Program-made: the position numbers and the translations under genes
Shown: positions 12,511 through 25,401 of the stretch, one piece after another
Position numbering within the stretch: position 1 is the stretch's first letter
Layout: each line of letters starts with the position of its first letter
Origin: Begonia masoniana
Lineage: Eukaryota; Streptophyta; Magnoliopsida; Cucurbitales; Begoniaceae
Assembly: GCA_022432975.1 (NCBI GenBank)
Contig: CM039509.1
Span: 11,312,621-11,376,620 of the forward strand
Length of the DNA: 64,000 bases
Reading direction: 5' to 3'
The notes under the pieces: generated by a model
Databases searched by the model: none
Told to the model about the DNA's origin: nothing
Seen by the model: only the letters and a program-made list of their open reading frames with translations

Positions 12511-14093
12511 CATTCCCCACGGTGTCAAAACGCGCCTCGACTGCCCAGCGCACTCCCACGGCCATCATCCATCAGCTGCATCTCACATCAGGAGGAGGAA
12601 CGCCATCCTCACCTGGTTCGATGTCACCTAAAACGTCACCTACACCATACAGACACCTATGAGATAATTAAATCTCAGTAAGCTACGTAAATGCAGATGC
12701 ATGCGTGCAGATGCTATTCAGAAAACATGCTCAGATTCAGATACAGATTCAGATTACAGATTCATTTTCATTACGTCGCAGACAGATTGTTACCGAGATA
12801 TCAACCCACTAAATGGAAAGGATACATTCCGTGGTCGAACTACCACTTTCCACCTAGAGAGGGGGGGTACATGCTCACAAATCCTACAGCCATGCCTGAG
12901 CCCCATCTCGCGTAACCAGATACAGACAGATTACGTTTATTCATTACAGACATTCATTCATTATCTTAAAACACGTGCAGAAATTCGTTTTCATGACATT
13001 TGAAATACGTGATGCATGAACAGTTCATATAACAGTAAACATGTAGACAAAGCATACCATCAAAACTCAACAATCAACCTATACACATATAGACAGAGCA
13101 TACCATCAAAACCGAAATAGAGTAACATATAAACAATTTAAACCTAACTACCCAACCAAAAGCGATTTAAAGCAAACAACTCTACAAGGATCCTCGACGC
13201 GACATCGAAGTATGGTGTAGACCGATTGGTCAGAGTAAGTCACGAAGACTTACCTGTCGTCCGTAGCTTGCTGGTTTTGGCACATCCGGTCACATATGGC
13301 TCGACCTATGTCAAACATTCAGACTTCATTAAAATCAAGCCTACATTCTCCAATTACTCTCAAATTACTATTTCTAGTCTAATCCAATTAAAACCTAACT
13401 TAACGGGCCACTAATTCGGGTTGGGTAAAAACCGACCTAAAACTTCGAACGCGCGTAACTTTCGCGTCGGTTATCGGAATCGAACGATTCTAGCGGCCAC
13501 GTACTCCTCTAATAACCTATTTTAATATGCCAAAAGGAATTTAAAAACAAACGACCGGAACTAGGTCAATTTAGCAGAAACCCGAACTGCCCATTTTACC
13601 CCAAAATTTCTCTTTTCGATTTTTCATCAAATTCTACTTCTTTCCTCTTCAATCAACCACCTATACCCTTAATTAGAATAATCTAACCAAAAACCGAAGT
13701 TTCCAACCACAAACCCGAATTGCCCTAATGAGGGCTTCACTGTTTTTCGGCCAATTCGGGCACAACACGACTCGGCGACCATTGTTGGTCCAAGGGTCGG
13801 AAAACCCATGCCGAGAACGTCCAAAATTGGCCGGCGATCGGAGCTCAATCGAGCTCGTCACGCACAGCCCCAAACCGAACCGGAAAAAGAGGGAAAACCG
13901 AGCCCTTACCTTCAGTTCGTTCGCGGAGGCAGGCCGGAAACCCTTTGTCGCCGTCGTCTGGCCGGAGAAGGCCGGAGCTTGCCGGTGAACGGCGCCGCGT
14001 CGCCGTGCTTTTCCCTCGCCCTGCCCTATCTCCGTTCGCGGGTCGTCGGGCTCGAACACAAACAACCTCGGTTGTTTGTGTTGTTTTTACGTT

Positions 14094-14141
<48 letters not shown>
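14094..14141. repeat. (AAT)n microsatellite, right LTR
   Basis: About 15-16 AAT units, against about nine at the matching site 7097-7125. Confidence 0.9.
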
Positions 14142-14392
14142 CCTAATATTAATAATCATAATATTAATTCCAATTAAAACGTTAATATACCGTTTTGCCC
14201 TTCCGTAAATTCCGTTAAATCTCGTTCATAATTATAACTCACGGCTTAATTTCATTGGAAATACCCAAATCTAAATTAATTAACCAATCAGGTTAACCAA
14301 ATTTATTCACTTTTCTTTTAAATTACTTAAAACAATTATTTATTAAACAATTACCTATTATTTTATTTTCTCTTAAAATTCCGGGTGTTACA

Positions 14393-17300
14393 ATCGTATC
14401 AAGCAAATGAGGTTGATTGATACATGACTTGTGGTTAGAACCTAAGTTATCCATTTCACATTCAAAGTTTTAACTTGAAGTGATGAGAACGACGTGTATT
14501 GAGGACCCAACAACCTTCATGGACGCGTAACTAAGACTTAGTAATGCGCTTGATGAAGCATTATAAACTTCACTTCAATCGATTTGTTCCAAAAGAGTTG
14601 ATCGTATCAAGAAAATGAGGTTGAGTGATACATGACTTGTGGTTAGAACCTAAGTTATCCATTTCACATTCAAGGTTTTAACTTGAAGTGATGAGAACGA
14701 CGTGTATTGAGGACCCAACAACCTTCATGGACGCGTAACTAAGACTTAGTAATGCGCTTAATGAAGCATTATAAACTTCACTTCAATCGATTTGTTCCAA
14801 AATAGTTAAACGTTTCAAGCAAATGAGGTTGAGTGTTACATGACTTGTGGTTAGAACCTAAGTTATCCATTTCACATTCAAGGTTTTAACTTGAAGTGAT
14901 GAGAACGACGTGTATTAAGGACCCAAGAACCTTCATGGACGCGTAATTGAAACTTAGTAATGCGCTTTATGAAGCATAAGAAACTTCACTTCAATCGATT
15001 TGTTCCAAAAGAGTTGATCGTATCAATCAAATGAGGATGAGTGTAACATGACTTGTGGATAGAAACTAAGTTATCCATTTCACATTCAAGGTTTTAACTT
15101 GAAGTGATGAGAACCACGTGTATGGAGGACCCAACAACCTTCATGGACGCATAATTAAAACTTATTAATGTGCTTGATGAAGCATAAGAAACTTAACTTC
15201 AATCGATTTGTTTCAAAAGAGTTGATCATATCAAGCAAATGAGGTTGAGTGATTCATGACTTGTGGTTAGAACTTAAGTTATCCATTTCACATTCAAGGG
15301 TTTAACTTGAAGTGATGAGAACGACGTGTATTGAGGACCCAACAACCTTCATGGACGCGTAACTAAGACTTAGTAATGCGCTTGAAGAAGCATTAGAAAC
15401 TTCACTTTAATCGATTTGTTCCAAAAGAGTTGAACGTATCAAGCAAATGAGGTTGAGTGTTACATGACTTGTGGCTAGAACCTAAGTTATCCATTTCACA
15501 TTCAATGTTTTAACTTGAAGTGATGAGAGTGACGTGTATTGAGGACCCAACAACCTTCATGGGCGCGTAACTAAGACTTAGTAATGTGCTTGATGAAGCA
15601 TATGAAACTTCATTTCAATCTATTTGTTCCAAAAGAGTTGATCGTATCAAGCAAATATGGTTGAGTGTTAATTACATGTGGTTAGAACCTAATTTATCCA
15701 TTTCACATTCAAGGTTTTAACTTAAGGTAGTCAGAACGACGCGTATTGAGGACCTAACAACCTTCATGGACGCGTAACTAAGACTTAGTAATGTGCTTGA
15801 TGAAGCATTAGAAACTTCACTTCAATTGATTTGTTCCAAAAGGGTTGATCGTATCAAGCAAATGAGGTTTAGTGTTACATGACTTGTGGTTAGAACCGAA
15901 GTTATCCATTTCACATTCAAGGTTTTAACTTGAAGTGCTGAGAACGACGTGTATCGAGGAACCAACAACCTTCATGGATGCGTAACTAAGACTTAGTAAT
16001 GCGCTTGATGAAGCATAAGAAACTTCACTTAAATCAATTGTTCTAAAAGAGTTGATCGTATCAAACAAATGAGGTTGAGTGTTACATGACTTGTGGTTAG
16101 AGTCTAAGTTATCCATTTCACTTTCAAGGTTTTAACTTGAAGTGATGAGAACGACGTGTATTGAGGACCCAAAAACCTTCACGGACGCGTACTAAGATGC
16201 TTGATGAAGCATAAGAAACTTCACTTCAATCGATTTGTTCCAATAGAGTTGAACGTATCAAGCAATTGAGAATTAGTGTTACATGACTTGTGGTTAGAAC
16301 CAAAGTTATCCATTTCAGATTCAAGGTTTTAACTTGAAGTGACTAGAACGACGTGTATTGAGGACCCAACAACCTTCATGGACGCGTGACTATGACTTAA
16401 TAATGCGCTTGATGAAGTATTAGAAACTTCACTTCAATCGATTTAGTTCAAAAAGAGTTGAACGTTTAAGCAAATGAGGTTGAATGTTACATGACTTGTG
16501 GTTAGAACCTAAGTTATCCATTTCACATTCAAGGTTTTAACTTGAAGTGATAAAAACGACGTGTATTGAGGACCCAACAACCTACATAGTCGCGTAACTG
16601 AGACTTAGTAATGCGCTTGATGAAGTATTACAAACTTCACTTCAATTGATTTGTTCCAAAAGAGTTGACGTATTCAAGCAAATGAGGTTGAGTGTTACAT
16701 GACTTGTAGTTAGAACCTAAGTTATCCATTTCACATTCAAGGTTTTAACATGAAGTGATGAGAACGACGTGTATTGAGGCCCCAACAACTTTCATGGACG
16801 CGTAAGTAAGATTTATTAATCTGCTTGATAAAGCATAAGAAACTTCAGTTCAATCGATTTGTTCCAAAATAGTTGATCGTATCAAGCAAATGAGGTTGAG
16901 TGATACATGACTTGTGGTTAGAAACTAAGTTATCAATTTCACATTCAAGGTTTTAACTTGAAGTGATGAGAACGACGTGTATTGAGGACCCAACAACCTT
17001 TATGGAAGCGTAACTAGGACTTGTTAATGCGCTTGATGAATCATAAGAAACTTTACTTCAATCGATTTGTTCCAAAAGAGTTGAACGTATCAAACAAATG
17101 AGATTTAATGTTACATGACTTGTGGTTAGAACCAAAGTTATCCATTTCACATTCAAGGTTTAACTTGAAGTGACTAGAAAGACGTGTATTGAGGACCCAA
17201 CAACCTTTATGGAAGCGTAACTAGGACTTGTTAATGCGCTTGATGAATCATAAGAAACTTTACTTCAATCGATTTGTTCCAAAAGAGTTGAACGTATCAA

Positions 17301-19143
17301 ACAAATGAGGTTGATGTATACATGACTTGTGGTTAGAACCAAAATTATCCGTTTAACATTCAACGTTTTAACTTGAAGTGACTAGAACGACGTGTATTGA
17401 GGACCCAACAACCTTTATGTATGCGTAACTAAGACTTAGTAATACGCTTGATGAAGCATAAGAAACTTCACTTCAATCGATTGTTCCAAAAAGTTGATCG
17501 TATCAAGCAAATGAGGTTGAATGTCACATTACTTGTGGTTAGAACCAAAGTTATCCCTTTCACATTCAAGGTTTTAACTTGAAGTGATGAGATCGACGTG
17601 TATTGAGGACCCCACAACCTTCATGGACGTGTAACTAAGGCTTAGTAATGCGCTTGATGAAGCATTAGATATTTCACTTCAATCTATTTGTTCTAAAAGA
17701 GTTTATCGTATCAAGCAAATGAGGTTGAGTGTTACATGACTTGTGGTTAGAATCTAAGTTATCCATTTCACATTCAAGGTTTTAACTTGAAGTGATGAGA
17801 ACGACGAGTATTGAGGACCCAACAACAATCATGGACGCGAAACTAAGACTTAGTAATGCGCGTGATAAAGCATAAGAAACTTTACTTCAATCGATTTGTT
17901 CCAAAAGAGTTGAACGTATCAAGCAAATGAGGATGAGTGTTACATGACTTGTGGTTAGAACCTAAGTTATCAATTTCACATTCAAGGTTTTAACTTGAAG
18001 TGATGAGAACGACGTGTATTGAGGACCCAACAACCTACATGGACGCGAAACTAAGACTTAGTAATGCGCTTAATGAAGCATAAGAAACTTTACTTCAATC
18101 GATTTGTTCCAAAAGAGTTGAATGTATCAGTCAAATGAGGTTGAGTGTTACATGACTTGTGGTTAGAACCTACGTTATCCATTTCACATTCAAGGTTTTA
18201 ACTTGAAGTGATTAGAACGACGTGTATTGAGGACCCAACAACCTTCATGGACGCGTAACTAAGACTTAGTAATGCGCTTGATGAAGCATTAGAAACTTCA
18301 CTTCAATTAATTTGTTCCAAAAGAGTTGAACGTTTCAAGCAAATGAGGTTGAGTGTTACATGACTTGTGGTTAGAATCTAAGTTATCTATTTCACATTCA
18401 AGGTTTTAATTTGAAATGATGAGAACAACGTGTATTCAGGACCCAACAACCTTCATGACGCGTAATTAAGACTTAGTAATGCGCTTGATGAAGTATAAGA
18501 AACTTTCACTTCAATCGATTTGTTCCAAAGAGTGAACGTATCAAGCAAATGAGGTTGAGTGTTACATGACTTGTGGTTAGAACTAAGTTATCCATTTCAC
18601 ATTCAAGGTTTTAACTTGAAGTGATGAGAACGACGTGTATTGAGTACCCAATAACCTTCATGGACGCGTAATTAAGACTTAGTAATGCGTTTGATGAAGT
18701 ATAAGAAACTTCACTTCAATCGATTTGCTTCCAAAAGAGCTGAACGTATCAAGCAAATGAGGTTGAGTGTTACATGACTTGTGGTTAGAACCTAAGTTAT
18801 CCATTTCACATTCAAGGTTTTAACTTGAAGTGATGAGAACGACGTGTATTGAGGACCCAACTAACCTTCATGGACGAGTAATTAAGACTTAGTAATGCGC
18901 TTTGATGAAGTATAAGAAACTTTACTTCAATCGATTTGCTCCAAAAGAGCTGAACGTATCAAGCAAATGAGGTTGACCTAAGTTATCCATTTCACATTCA
19001 AGATTTTAACTTGAAGTAATGAGAACGACGTGTATTGAGTAGCCAATAACTTTCATGGACGAGTAGTTTAGACTTAGTAATGCGTTTGATGAAGTATAAG
19101 AAACTTTACTTATATCGATTTGTTCCAAAAGTGCTGAACGTAT
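14393..19143 (+). repeat. 208-bp satellite array, segment 2
   Basis: About 23 head-to-tail monomers; anchor positions 14521, 14729, 14937 and 15145 give a period of exactly 208 bp. Several neighbours are near-identical, for example those with CTTTATGGAAGCG at about 16997 and 17205, which points to local duplication. Many monomers near 17.0-18.1 kb carry private variants that reappear in the low-quality array at 49-52 kb. The array ends at the left LTR of element A. Confidence 0.95.
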
Positions 19144-19792
19144 TGATAGGCTTGAAGAGGTGGATTCTATAGAAGCAAATCAAGAGGATACATCAATGGC
19201 TAAAGAGGATTCAATACAACTACTACAAGGTCCATTGACAAGAGCTCGAGCTAAAGCATTTCAAAAGGCTCTTCAAAACTTACTTTATGTTGAAAAGATT
19301 GCTCAAAATGAATAAGGAAGTTTTCAACGTTATTACACACTTATCGAAGCCTTAAATGAAGTGAATTCCGCTTGAGAAGATATATTACTTTATGGGCCGA
19401 TTTGGTATTTGGCTTTCTTAGTTCAAGTTTATTATTTTTAGTGTTTTTCCATGCCCAAAGACTTGTGTTAATGGGCCAAACGAATTTGGGCTATTTTTGG
19501 GTTATTTTAGGGTTTCTTTTATGCCTACTATAAAAGGGGCAAGTTTATCTTTGTAAAAGAAGCTATTATTTTTGGTGAATGCATTGTGAGAGTATTCTCC
19601 TCTTTGTTCTTGAATGAACCAAACTAAACTCAGCAGGAATTGATCAACTTGTTGTTTCATTTAGGAGTTGGGGTCTTTAGGACATAGTTTCCTACGGGTT
19701 TCTCTTCGATCACCTACTCTCTTTCTTAGTTTCTGGGGTTCTTTTCCATCTTTTGAGTGTTCTAAGGGTTTGCACCCAAAGGGTTCGCATCA
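19144..19792 (+). repeat. Element A 5' LTR
   Basis: A 649-bp LTR. It shares several variants with the 5' LTR of element C (for example AAATGAA and CACAC where both 3' LTRs have AAAGAAG and CAAAC). It carries an in-frame stop (AATAAG at about 19311) in the tail-coding part, and lacks the 70-bp duplication. Confidence 0.93.
19529..19536 (+). promoter_or_regulatory. TATA box in element A 5' LTR
   Basis: TATAAAAG within CCTACTATAAAAGGGGC, conserved in all four A/C LTRs; the likely core promoter for the genomic transcript. Confidence 0.75.
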
Positions 19793-19795
19793 TTT

Positions 19796-19807
19796 TGGTA
19801 TTAGAGC
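19796..19807 (+). promoter_or_regulatory. Primer-binding site of element A
   Basis: TGGTATTAGAGC, three bases after the LTR end. One base (T for C) differs from the initiator-Met complement found in element C, so priming may be weaker. Confidence 0.88.
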
Positions 19808-20195
19808 GTTGGTTCTACAAATAGGGTACTATCTATCTTTTTTTGTTTCTTTGTAATCGTTGTTTGAATCTATTGATCCTTAAAAAAAAAAAAAAAAAAA
19901 TATTTGTTCTATTGTTCTTGCTGATTGGCAATATCGTTCTTCAGCATAAACTTGTCAAATTCCTCTCCTCAATCTTCTTTTGGTGTTGGTGTCTTTTCAT
20001 ATTCTGTTGGTGTCTTTTCATATTCTGTTTGTCTTTACACATTCCATTCTTCAATCTTCTTTTGTAGTTGGTGTCTTTTCATTTTCTGTTTGTCTCTATC
20101 TATGCTTGTGGGCCACAAAATTCATTTATTGTTGTTGGTTACTTCTTGATTAAGCTGCTACAAAACAAAAAAAAAAAAAAAGAAAAGAAGAATTT

Positions 20196-20259
20196 TCGTG
20201 CAAAAAAAAAAAATCTGAAATTATATATTCGTGCAAAAAAAAAAAAAAAAAAATCAGAT
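20196..20259. repeat. Leader minisatellite with A-runs (element A)
   Basis: Two GTGCAAAA...-type units with long A-runs in the untranslated leader. The sister element C has four (54288-54413). Confidence 0.7.
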
Positions 20260-20641
20260 TGTGGCAGCGATCTTTAATTACATTTCTTGAGAAATTGTGG
20301 CTAGTTTTCTTTCTATTATAACATCTTCAACCCATTTTTAAAGCTTAAACCTTCTTCTAATTTAATTGTCTTCGATGATCTGTGTTCTTTAAATCCTACT
20401 CTCTTACTTGATTATGACGTTGGTCATTATTGCTTGAGTTTGGGTTTTGCTTTGGTTCTTAAAGGACATTGTTGGGAATACTAGAGTGGTAAAAGGCAAG
20501 AGAGAGAGATCATAAAAAAAAAAAGCCAAAAGTAGAGTGAAACACATTATTCTGAGTGTAAACACGTGAGGGAGTGTGTGAGGCTTCATTTGTTTATATT
20601 ATCGTAATTCTGATTATTTTTTCAAGTGTTTGTATTGCAAA

Positions 20642-23600
20642 ATGTCAGGAAATCAATCAGAAGCATATGGGGTAAATGGAGGAAGAGAAGAGAATATTAG
20701 TCCAGAAAATCAGAGGCAGCATATTGATATACAAACAACTTTGAGAGCATTGCAACAACAATTTGCAAGGATGATGGAAGAAATGACAGGATGGAGAGAA
20801 ACGATGGAAGAAATTAGGAGAGAACGAATTGTTGGACCACGAAATGAACCTAGACGAGCAAGGGGAAATGGACATGAAAATGTGAGGGCGGCTGATATGG
20901 ATGAGTACATGGATGATAGAGATTATGTTGGATACAATGATGAACTTGACTATGAGCAAGGATACATTGAAAGGGATGTTGGTCAAAGAGGACGACGCAG
21001 ACATCATCGAGGAGGTCATGCTGTTCGAAATTGGGAAAGAGTTGATAGAAACTTGGGAAGTATTAAAATGAAGATTCCATCATTTCAAGGTAAATCTGAT
21101 CCAGAAGTTTATTTAGAGTGGGAAAAGAAAATGGAGTTAGTTTTTGATTGTCATCACTATTCTGAGGAGAAGAAGGTAAAGTTGGCAGTGACTGAATTTT
21201 GTGACTATGCAATATCTTGGTGGGATCAATTGGTGTCATCTCGGAGGAGGAATGGGGAAAGACCTGTGGAGACTTGGAATGAGTTGAAAAGTCTGATGAG
21301 AAAACGGTTTGTTCCTGATCATTATTATAGAGACCTACATCGCAAGTTGCAAGGGCTGTTTCAAGGGTCTAGAACAGTCGAAGATTATCACAAAGAGATG
21401 GAGACTATTATGACCAGATTAGATATTGAGGAAGACAGAGAGGTTACCATGGCACGATTTCTAAATGGATTACACAAGGATATAGCACACGTAGTGGAGT
21501 TGCATCATTTTGTGGAGTTGGAAGATTTAGTACACAAGGCTATCTTGGTAGAGCGACAACTCAAATTTAAAGGGGCAACAAAGAACATTGTGGGATCAAG
21601 TGCGAGGCCAAGTTGGAGTAGGGACTACAAAGGCGACAAACTCAACTCTAAACCTAATTCTGAGCAACCTAGGTTTAAAAAAGAAGTGCCTAAATCAGCA
21701 CCTAAAGATGGGGGCCAATCTAGTAGAAGTCGGGATATTAAATGCTACAAGTGTTTGGGTTTAGGTCACATAGCCTCGGAATGTCCCAATAGGCGCGTAA
21801 TGTTATTGCAAGAAGATGGAGAGATAGCTAGTGAGAGTGAAGAGGAGACTATGACACCGGAATTAGAGGATGACAACAAAGATAATGAAGGGATAGAGTA
21901 TGCTGTAGAAGGAGAAATTTTAGTAGTTCGTCGAGCTCTTGCTTCACAAGTCAATGGAGATGACAAAGAACAGCAAAGAGAGAATATTTTTCATACTCGA
22001 TGTCACGTGAATGGTAAGGTTTGCAGTTTGATAATTGATGGTGGAAGTTGTACTAATGTGGCCAGTACGATTTTAGTAGAGAAATTGAAGCTTCCATTGA
22101 TCAAGCACCCTAAACCCTACAGATTGCAATGGTTAAGTGAATGTGGAGAAATGAAGGTTAATAAACAAGTGTTGATCTCCTTTTCCATTGGAAGGTATCA
22201 TGATGAGATTTTATGTGATGTAGTTCCAATGCAGGCTGGTCATATTCTTTTGGGAAGACCGTGGCAATACGATCGAAAGGTTAGCCACGATGGATTCAAG
22301 AATCGATATACTTTTGAAAAGGAAGGAAGAGTTATCACACTTGTTCCATTGTCACCCAGACAAGTTCTAGAAGATCAACTACGTCTTCAATGTGAGAGAG
22401 AAAAATGGAGTGGAAATAAGAGAGAAAATATGAGTGAAAATAAGAATGGAGAACAGAGAGAAAATCAGAATGGATTGAGAAATGAAAAGAAAAAGAGTGA
22501 GGAAGGGAGTAAGAACAAAAACGATGTGATTCTATATATGAAAGAGAGAGAAGTAAGAAAAGCATTAGTGGCAAGGCATCATATCTTACTCTTAGTGCCT
22601 AAGGAGAATTATCTAACTTTTGATGTTTCTTGCTTGCCTAGTGTCTTTGTTTCTTTGTTACAGGATTATGAAGATGTGTTTCCTGAAGATACGCCGGCTG
22701 GATTACCACCCGTAAGGGGTATCGAGCACCATATAGATTTTGTTCCAGGAGCTGTTATTCCTAATCGTCCAGCTTATCGAAGTAATCCAGAGGAGACAAA
22801 AGAATTGCAGAGACAAGTGGAAGAACTAATGACTAAAGGATTCGTACGAGAGAGTATGAGCCCATGTGCAGTACCAGTTCTTCTAGTTCCAAAAAAAGAT
22901 GGGAGTTGGCGAATGTGTGTTGATTGCAGAGCTATAAACAACATCACGGTAAAGTATCACTATCCCATACCTCGTTTAGATGACTTGTTAGATGAGTTTC
23001 ATGATGCAAACATTTTTAGTAAAATCGATCTTAAAAGTGGATATCATCAAATTAGGATGAGAGAAGGAGATGAATGGAAAACAGCATTTAAAACAAAGTT
23101 TGGCTTGTATGAATGGCTAGTTATGCCTTTTGGTTTAACAAATGCACCTAGCACTTTTATGCATTTAATGAATTATGTTTTAAGAGCATTCATTGGGAAG
23201 TTTGTTGTTGTGTATTTTGATGATATATTGATTTATAGTCGATCTGTTGATGAGCATGCTAAACATGTTAAATGTGTACTTGATGTTCTTAGAGAACAAA
23301 AATTGTATGCTAACCTTCAAAAGTGTGTGTTCTGTTTGGATAGTGTTGTTTTCCTTGGTTATGTGATTAGTGCTGATGGTATAAAGGTAGACAAGGAAAA
23401 GATTAAGGCAATCATGGATTGGCCAACACCTAAGTCAATCAAGGAGGTAAGAAGTTTTCATGGTTTGGCTTCATTTTATAGGCGTTTTGTTAAGAACTTC
23501 AGCACCATTGCTGCACCCCTCACTGAAGTTATTAAAAAGAATGTTGATTTTTATTGGGGAGAAGAACAAAGTAAGTCTTTTGAATTAGTAAAAGAAAAAT

Positions 23601-25401
23601 TGTGTACTGCACCCGTTCTAGCGTTGCCTAACTTTTCTGTTGCTTTTGAGCTTGAGTGTGATGCTTCAGGTGTTGGAATTGGAGCTATGTTAATACAAGA
23701 AAAGCGTCCTATAGCTTACTTTAGTGAGAAGTTAAGTGGAGCTGCATTGAATTATCCAACTTACGATAAGGAGTTATATGTATTGGTTCGATCTTTGAAA
23801 ACATGGCAGCATTATTTATGGCCCAAGGAGTTCATTATCCACACTGATCATCAATCCTTGCGGCATTTGAAAAGTCAAAATAAGTTAAACAAAAGACATG
23901 CAAGGTGGATGCAGTTTATAGAGACGTTTCCATATGTAATAAAGTATAAACAAGGCAAGGAGAATGTTGTGGCAGATGCACTTTCTCGCAGGTACACTCT
24001 ATTGAATTCGTTGAGTGCTAAAATGATGGGGTTCTCACTTTTAATTGATCTGTATGAGAATGATTTGGATTTTGCTAAAGTATATGGTTTATGTAGTAAA
24101 GGTGGATTTGGGAAATTCTATAAGCATGATAAGTTTTTGTTTAAGGAAAATAAACTTTGCATTCCAGTAAGTTCTATGCGTGAGTTATTAGTGCATGAAG
24201 CTCATTGTGGAGGTTTGATGGGTCATTTTGGAACTAAACGTACACTTGACATTTTAAATGAGCATTTTTATTGGCCAAAAATGAAAAGAGATGTTGTACG
24301 TTTTTGTGATTGTTGTGTGACATGTAGAAAGGCAAATCTAAGATTCAACCTCATGGTTTATATACTCCGCTCCCTATTCCTAGTGAGCCATGGATGCATA
24401 TTAGTATGGATTTTGTTTTGGGATTGCCTAGATCTAGAAATGGACATGATTCTGTTTTTGTGGTTGTGGATAGATTTAGCAAAATGGCACATTTCATTGC
24501 TTGTCACAAGACTGATGATGCTACACATATTGCAAATCTTTTCTTTCGAGATATTGTGCGTTTACATGGTGTTCCTAAGTCTATTGTATCAGATAGAGAT
24601 GTGAAATTTCTAAGTTACTTTTGGAAGGTTTTATGGGGTAAGTTAGGGACTAAACTTCTCTTTTCTACAACGTGTCATCCTCAAACGGATGGACAAACTG
24701 AGGTTGTTAATCGAACACTCATACAGGTATTGCGCAGTGTTGTAGGTAAGAACTTGAAATCTTGGGAAGAATGTTTGCCATTGGTTGAATTTTCATATAA
24801 CAGAACTGTTCACAGCACAACACATTTTTCACCTTTTGAAATCGTATATGGTTTTAATCCACTAACTCCTTTGGATTTGATTGAGATACCTGTGAATGAA
24901 TTGAGTAGTCTGGATGGAAAAAAGAAGGCAGAACTTGTGAAACGCATCCATGCAAAAGTTCATGAGCACATTGAGAAAAGAAATAAACAGGTTGCTGCTC
25001 GAGTTAATAAAGGAAGAATAAAAGTTGTTTTTGAACCGGGTGATTGGGTTTGGGTGCATATGAGAAAGGAAAGGTTTCCCGAAAAAAGGCAATCAAAATT
25101 AGCTCCACGTGGCGCCGGGCCATTCCAAGTTTTGAAAAGGATCAACGACAATGCTTACTCATTGGATCTACGAGGCGAACATAACATTTCTTCTACTTTT
25201 AATGTTGCTGATTTATCTCCCTTTCATGTAGGATCTGATTCGAGGTCGAATCCTTTTGAGGAGGGAGGGAATGATAGGCTTGAAGAGGTGAATTCTATAG
25301 AAGCAAATCAAGAGGATACATCAATGGCTAAAGAGGATTCAATACAACTACCACAAGGTCCATTGACAAGAAGCAAATCAAGAGGATACATCAATGGCTA
25401 A
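20642..25401 (+). pseudogene. gag-pol: gag-pol polyprotein of element A, one frameshift
   Basis: The ATG at 20642 follows the leader; upstream in-frame codons have no ATG. Order of domains: acidic/basic Gag N-terminus, capsid core (about residues 145-305, with WWDQL), CCHC knuckle [14 protein letters not shown] (368-381), aspartic protease with IIDGGSC (Asp466), reverse transcriptase with YFDD at 858-861, RNase H (first acidic residue Asp1007 in ECDAS), and the integrase HHCC finger from about 1185. One T is missing at 24337 relative to element C, so the frame breaks between the finger and the integrase core. The core continues in another frame from about 24394 ([19 protein letters not shown]), then EPGDWVWV and a GPF module. 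The frame crosses the purine tract into the 3' LTR and stops at 25401, early, because of a 70-bp duplication. Confidence 0.92.
25258..25271 (+). promoter_or_regulatory. Polypurine tract of element A
   Basis: GAGGAGGGAGGGAA directly before the 3' LTR. It is also coding (EEGGN) for the polyprotein tail. Confidence 0.9.

Larger units (their letters stand above)
4092..14392 (-). mobile_element. Element E: large-LTR, gag-only gypsy-type retrotransposon
   Basis: A complete minus-strand insertion. Both ends are LTRs running TGTAACACCCGG to GGGTCGTTACA. The flanking 5-bp duplication is perfect (ATCGT at 4087-4091 and 14393-14397), and the satellite continues in phase across it. On the minus strand the order is 5' LTR (10965-14392), PBS (10949-10960), a gag remnant (10283-10804), about 2.9 kb without a recognisable coding region, a purine tract (7378-7390) and 3' LTR (4092-7377). 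No protease, reverse transcriptase or integrase motif is visible, so the copy must have been non-autonomous or has decayed. The layout (very long LTRs, gag only) fits elements described as TR-GAG or LARD; the sequence near the purine tract resembles the end of Tekay/Del-type elements, which is a weak hint to its parent. Confidence 0.9.
10965..14392 (-). repeat. Element E 5' LTR (right copy)
   Basis: A 3428-bp LTR with the same ends as the left copy but without the nested solo LTR. Its extra length comes from about 1 kb of 37-bp minisatellite. The part from about 12500 to 14392 matches the left LTR almost base for base, whereas 10965-11410 differs by many one-base losses (for example shorter T and A runs) and lacks a duplicated segment present at about 4552-4660. 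The 130-codon minus frame at 13673-14065 is shared with the other LTR and has no recognisable domain. Confidence 0.92.

Noticed and set aside
15925..16116. Frames of 60-70 codons in the satellite (also at 37784, 41073, 41636, 44570, 45402)
   Set aside because: These are chance open frames of the repeated monomer, interrupted at random from copy to copy.
20642..25401. A spliced host gene explaining the frame breaks in A, B or C
   Set aside because: The breaks are one-base differences between sister copies with no consistent splice sites, and the domain order is that of a retrotransposon.
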